15,899 bases of DNA from an uncultured Verrucomicrobiales bacterium (GTDB taxonomy: Bacteria; Verrucomicrobiota; Verrucomicrobiia; Verrucomicrobiales; Akkermansiaceae): contig CALCWC010000048.1 of the NCBI GenBank assembly GCA_937905985.1, forward strand, positions 1 through 15,899, written 5' to 3'. Under the pieces are notes generated by a model that was given only the letters and a program-made list of their open reading frames with translations, was not told the DNA's origin and did no database searches. Positions 13,209 to 15,899 of the stretch are shown here, in pieces. The translations under genes were made by a program, and so were the position numbers. The number at the start of each line of letters is the position of its first letter. Within the stretch, counting starts at the first letter, position 1.

Positions 13209-13237
13209 TTGCGCGGGCGTGTGAAAGCTGGTATGGT
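13209..13237 (+). promoter_or_regulatory. possible promoter of the cyclophilin/ABC-F unit
   Basis: TTGCGC (13209-13214) and TATGGT (13232-13237) are 17 bases apart, each matching consensus at 4 of 6 positions. Transcription would start within about a base of the ATG at 13245, giving a leaderless mRNA. That is consistent with the lack of a Shine-Dalgarno sequence before this ATG. Confidence 0.25.
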
Positions 13238-13244
13238 GCGTGGC

Positions 13245-13769
13245 ATGGCAACGGACAAGCAAATCACGATGAAAACGAACAAGGGTGACATCCGGCTGAC
13301 GGTGTTCGCCTCCAAGACGCCGATGACGGCGGCGAGCTTCCTGAACCTGGCCACCAAGGGTTTCTACAACGGGCTGACCTTCCACCGCGTGATAGCGGAC
13401 TTCATGATCCAGGGCGGCGACCCGGAGGGGACGGGCTGCGGGGGCCCCGGCTACCAGTTCGACGACGAGTGCCGTCCCGACCTGAAGTTCAACCGCCCGG
13501 GCCTGCTGGCCATGGCAAACGCCGGACGCACCTGGACGGGGCAGGGCACCAACGGTTCCCAGTTCTTCATCACCCACGTGCCCACAGATTGGCTCAACGG
13601 CAAGCACACCATCTTCGGTGAGGTGCTGGAGGCCGCCGACCAGGACGTGGTCAACAGCATCCGCCAGGGCGACACCATCGAGGAAATCATCGTGCATGAC
13701 GACTGCGCGGACCTCTTCGACGAGCAGCGGCAGAACATCGACCGCTGGAACGCCAAGCTGAAGAAATAA
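13245..13769 (+). CDS. cyclophilin-type peptidyl-prolyl cis-trans isomerase
   Basis: A 174-residue single-domain cyclophilin that catalyses cis-trans isomerisation of Xaa-Pro bonds. Active-site segments are intact: FHRVIADFMIQGG (46-58) contains the catalytic Arg (R48) and the Phe and Gln of the pocket; GTNGSQFFIT (101-110) holds the substrate-binding Gln and Phe; and WLNGKHTIFGEV (116-127) carries the Trp and His positions. Length is close to E. coli PpiB (164 residues). There is a short helical C-terminal tail (about 155-174). No signal peptide is seen, so it is cytoplasmic. The ATG at 13245 is preferred because the domain begins right after it. An earlier ATG at 13233 would add four residues and has no better ribosome-binding site. 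The ABC-F gene follows after 12 bases, so the two are probably one operon. Confidence 0.9.
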   Translation: MATDKQITMKTNKGDIRLTVFASKTPMTAASFLNLATKGFYNGLTFHRVIADFMIQGGDPEGTGCGGPGYQFDDECRPDLKFNRPGLLAMANAGRTWTGQGTNGSQFFITHVPTDWLNGKHTIFGEVLEAADQDVVNSIRQGDTIEEIIVHDDCADLFDEQRQNIDRWNAKLKK

Positions 13770-13781
13770 GGGGCAGGCGGC
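13770..13781 (+). promoter_or_regulatory. purine-rich ribosome-binding region of the ABC-F gene
   Basis: The 12 bases between the cyclophilin TAA and the ABC-F ATG read GGGGCAGGCGGC. They supply a G-rich Shine-Dalgarno-like stretch a few bases before the start and support the ATG at 13782. Confidence 0.5.
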
Positions 13782-15767
13782 ATGGAATTCGCCGTCCAGG
13801 ACCTGCATATCGAGTTCGGGCCGCGCGTCCTGTTCGATAAGCTCTCCTTTGTGGTGGAGCGCGGGGAGCGCATAGCCTTCGCCGGGCAGAACGGCGCGGG
13901 CAAGTCCACCCTCATGAAGTGCATTGCGGGGGAGATGGAGCCGGACCACGGGCGTGTGCTGCTGCCCAAGTACACCCGCGTGGGCTATCTGCCCCAGGAG
14001 GGTATCCACATCTCCGGCCGCTCCCTGATGGACGAGGTGCTCGGCTCCGTCGGCAACATTGTGGAGCTGCAGCAGGAGGTGGACCAGCTTTCCGACGAGC
14101 TGCAGAAGCTTCCCACGGATTCTGCGGAGTACCGCGACCTGTTGGAGGAAATCGGCCGCCTGGAGTTGATTCTGCAGGACCGGGATGCCGCCACGCTCAA
14201 ACCGCGCACGGAAAGCATCCTGCGCGGCCTGGGCTTTGCAGACAAGGATTTTGGCCGCGACTGCGGGGAGTTTTCCGGCGGTTGGCAGATGCGCATCGCC
14301 CTGGCGAAGTTGCTGCTGCAGGAGCCGGAGGTGCTGCTGTTGGACGAGCCCACCAACCACCTGGACATCCAGAGCCAGCGCTGGCTGGAGCAGAGCCTGC
14401 GCACCTACCGGGGCGCCATCTGCATCATCAGCCATGACGTGGCTATGCTGGATAGCCTGGTTGCCCGCACCATCGCCTTCCACCACGGCCGCGCGGAGGA
14501 GTACGCCGGCAACTTCTCCTTCTACCTGAAGGAGAGCCGCGCGCGCAAGGAGGCCCTTCTCCATCAGGCCAAGGCCCAGCAGCGCGAGATTGCCAAGACT
14601 CAGCAGTTTATCGACCGTTTCCGCTACAAGGCCACCAAGGCCACCCAGGTGCAAAGCCGCATCAAGCAGCTGGAAAAGGTGGAAATCATCGAGGTGGAGG
14701 AGGACGATGCCGTGATGAGTTTCCATTTCCCGCCCCCGCCGCCCGGCGGCCATGTGGTGGTGAAGCTGGAGCGCGCCTCCAAAGCCTACGGCCCCATCGA
14801 GCTGCTCAAGGATTACGACCTTACCATCGGCAAGGGCGACCGCATTGCCGTGGTGGGCGTGAACGGCAGCGGCAAATCCACTTTCACCCGCCTCATCTCC
14901 GGCACAGAGAAACCTGATAGCGGCGAATTCTCCCTCGGTAGCCACACCGAGATTGCCTTCTTCTCCCAGACCCATGCGGATGTACTGGACAACAACCAAA
15001 CCGTGCTGGAATGCGTGGAATCCGTTGCCGGCCGGGAAATACGCCCGCAGGTGCGCAACATTTTGGGCTGTTTCCTGTTCCGCGGGGATGACGTGTTCAA
15101 GAAAATCGGCGTGCTGAGCGGCGGCGAAAGGTCTCGTGTGGCGCTGGTGTGCATGCTGCTGCGTCCGGCCAACTTCCTCATCATGGACGAGCCGACCAAC
15201 CACTTGGACTTCCAGAGCCAGGATGTGCTGCAGCGCGCGCTCATGGAATACCCCGGCTCCTACTGTATCGTTTCCCACAACCGTCAGTTCCTGGATCCCA
15301 TTGTCAATAAGGTTCTGGAGTTCCGTCTGGGTCACGCGCCGCGCCTGTTCTATGGCAACGTGAGCCAGTATCTGGAGACCGTGGAGGCGGAGGAGCGGCG
15401 GGAGAAGGCCGCTGCCGCCGGGGCTCCGGCTGCAGTCTCGTCCGTGCCTGTGGAAGGCAACCGCAAGGATGCCCGCCGTGCCCGTGCACAAGCCCGCGAG
15501 ATGCGCAACAAGGTGCTGCGTCCCATGGAGAAGGAACTGGCGCAGGTGGAGGCTGACATTGCCTCCGCAGACGCCCGCAAGGCGGAGATTTCAGCCGAGT
15601 TGGAGAAGCCGGAGAACATGGCGGACAACCAGCGGCTCATGGAGCTCACCCAGGAGTACCAGGAACTGGAGCGCCATACGGAATCCCTGTTCACGCGCTG
15701 GGAGGACCTTTCTGTGGACATGGAGCGCAAGAAGGCTGAGCTTGAGGCGGAATTCGGTGCGGAGTGA
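13782..15767 (+). CDS. ABC-F family ATPase, YheS-like
   Basis: A 661-residue soluble protein with two ABC ATPase domains and no membrane segments, as in ABC-F translation factors that bind the ribosomal E site and act on stalled or antibiotic-bound ribosomes. Domain 1 has Walker A GQNGAGKST (35-43), signature FSGGW (164-168), Walker B LLLDEPTNHLD (185-195) and switch His H218. Domain 2 has GVNGSGKST (359-367), LSGGERS (445-451), LIMDEPTNHLDF (466-477) and H499. Both sites keep the catalytic Glu. The interdomain linker (about 250-305) is helical and basic, with FIDRFRYKATKATQVQSRIK. This resembles YheS more than EttA or Uup, and it is the part that reaches toward P-site tRNA. A charged C-terminal coiled coil (about 560-658) follows an Ala/Pro-rich spacer. 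The length is near that of E. coli YheS (637). A resistance role cannot be inferred from sequence alone. Confidence 0.9.
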   Translation: MEFAVQDLHIEFGPRVLFDKLSFVVERGERIAFAGQNGAGKSTLMKCIAGEMEPDHGRVLLPKYTRVGYLPQEGIHISGRSLMDEVLGSVGNIVELQQEVDQLSDELQKLPTDSAEYRDLLEEIGRLELILQDRDAATLKPRTESILRGLGFADKDFGRDCGEFSGGWQMRIALAKLLLQEPEVLLLDEPTNHLDIQSQRWLEQSLRTYRGAICIISHDVAMLDSLVARTIAFHHGRAEEYAGNFSFYLKESRARKEALLHQAKAQQREIAKTQQFIDRFRYKATKATQVQSRIKQLEKVEIIEVEEDDAVMSFHFPPPPPGGHVVVKLERASKAYGPIELLKDYDLTIGKGDRIAVVGVNGSGKSTFTRLISGTEKPDSGEFSLGSHTEIAFFSQTHADVLDNNQTVLECVESVAGREIRPQVRNILGCFLFRGDDVFKKIGVLSGGERSRVALVCMLLRPANFLIMDEPTNHLDFQSQDVLQRALMEYPGSYCIVSHNRQFLDPIVNKVLEFRLGHAPRLFYGNVSQYLETVEAEERREKAAAAGAPAAVSSVPVEGNRKDARRARAQAREMRNKVLRPMEKELAQVEADIASADARKAEISAELEKPENMADNQRLMELTQEYQELERHTESLFTRWEDLSVDMERKKAELEAEFGAE

Positions 15768-15793
15768 TTTTTTTGCACTCCGCCAGATTTTAT
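15759..15793 (+). terminator. hairpin overlapping the ABC-F stop codon
   Basis: GCGGAGTG (15759-15766) pairs perfectly with CACTCCGC (15776-15783) around a 9-base loop that is mostly T. A short CAGATTTTAT follows. The upstream arm covers the last two codons and part of the TGA (15765-15767). It is probably the transcript end of the cyclophilin/ABC-F unit, although the T tract after the stem is weak. Confidence 0.4.
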
Positions 15794-15899
15794 GGGTAGA
15801 CATAATTGCCTGGAATAAACGCTCGGAGAGAAGCAAGCGTTGGTGCCCCGAACCACCCCGGCAAGCGGGGTTATGGGGATTGGTTGACATGCGGGGACA
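15784..15899. other. right-edge intergenic DNA, no gene seen
   Basis: It holds two small hairpins: AACGCT/AGCGTT (15818-15823 and 15836-15841, 12-base loop) and ACCCCG/CGGGGT (15855-15860 and 15866-15871, 5-base loop). A perfect TTGACA hexamer at 15884-15889 could be the -35 box of a gene beyond the edge, but its -10 would fall outside. No tRNA cloverleaf or coding frame could be supported. Confidence 0.35.

Noticed and set aside
12975..15491. Very long minus-strand open frame (838 codons) opposite cyclophilin and ABC-F
   Set aside because: The + strand encodes two intact conserved enzymes with all motifs. The antisense translation is Ala/Val/Gly/His-rich without any family resemblance.
15784..15899. 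tRNA or small RNA gene at the right edge
   Set aside because: The small hairpins do not form a cloverleaf, and no conserved tRNA arm or CCA-type end is seen. The evidence is insufficient for any RNA call.

Overview
The window most likely comes from a Verrucomicrobiota bacterium of the Akkermansiaceae type, probably Akkermansia or a close relative. The main evidence is the C-terminus of the giant surface protein: an LPEPATG motif, a short Leu/Ala-rich helix and a terminal Arg cluster. This is the PEP-CTERM sorting tail, in the form abundant in Akkermansia. A long GreA-like factor with a large N-terminal extension, a gene form I know from the PVC group, agrees with this. Genus-level placement is inference. 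No rRNA, tRNA, CRISPR array, transposase or integrase was seen.

Left part (1-9224, + strand) is a surface-protein region. It opens with the 3' part of a TpsB/FhaC/ShlB-type outer-membrane transporter. A gap of about 400 bp follows, holding heptamer repeats, GC-rich hairpins and a plausible sigma70-type promoter. Then comes a 2633-residue exported protein with a signal peptide, a Tyr/Asn-rich N-terminal module, a tandem array of about 120-residue filamentous-haemagglutinin-like repeats, a Trp/PATR module, a second array of about 57-residue beta-strand repeats, and the PEP-CTERM tail. No canonical TPS secretion domain is evident, so whether the upstream transporter exports it is the main open question here.

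The centre (9225-12463) holds two minus-strand genes converging on the giant gene: a DegT-like PLP-dependent aminotransferase and, downstream of it, the long GreA/GreB-family factor. Two GC-rich hairpins followed by T-rich DNA on the minus strand sit between the convergent genes and probably terminate the minus-strand transcript.

The right part (12464-15899, + strand) starts with a heptamer array (AAATCCN units), followed by an A+T-rich remnant of an OafA-type membrane acyltransferase. Next is a tight two-gene unit of a cyclophilin and a YheS-like ABC-F ATPase, 12 nt apart and probably cotranscribed, ending with a hairpin that overlaps the ABC-F stop codon. The final 130 bases hold small hairpins and a TTGACA hexamer but no recognisable gene.

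In working terms, the left side is a cell-surface adhesin or scaffold system. The centre and right contain housekeeping transcription, protein-folding and ribosome-associated functions, separated by a small patch (sugar aminotransferase-like gene and acyltransferase remnant) that may be what is left of a glycan-modification locus.
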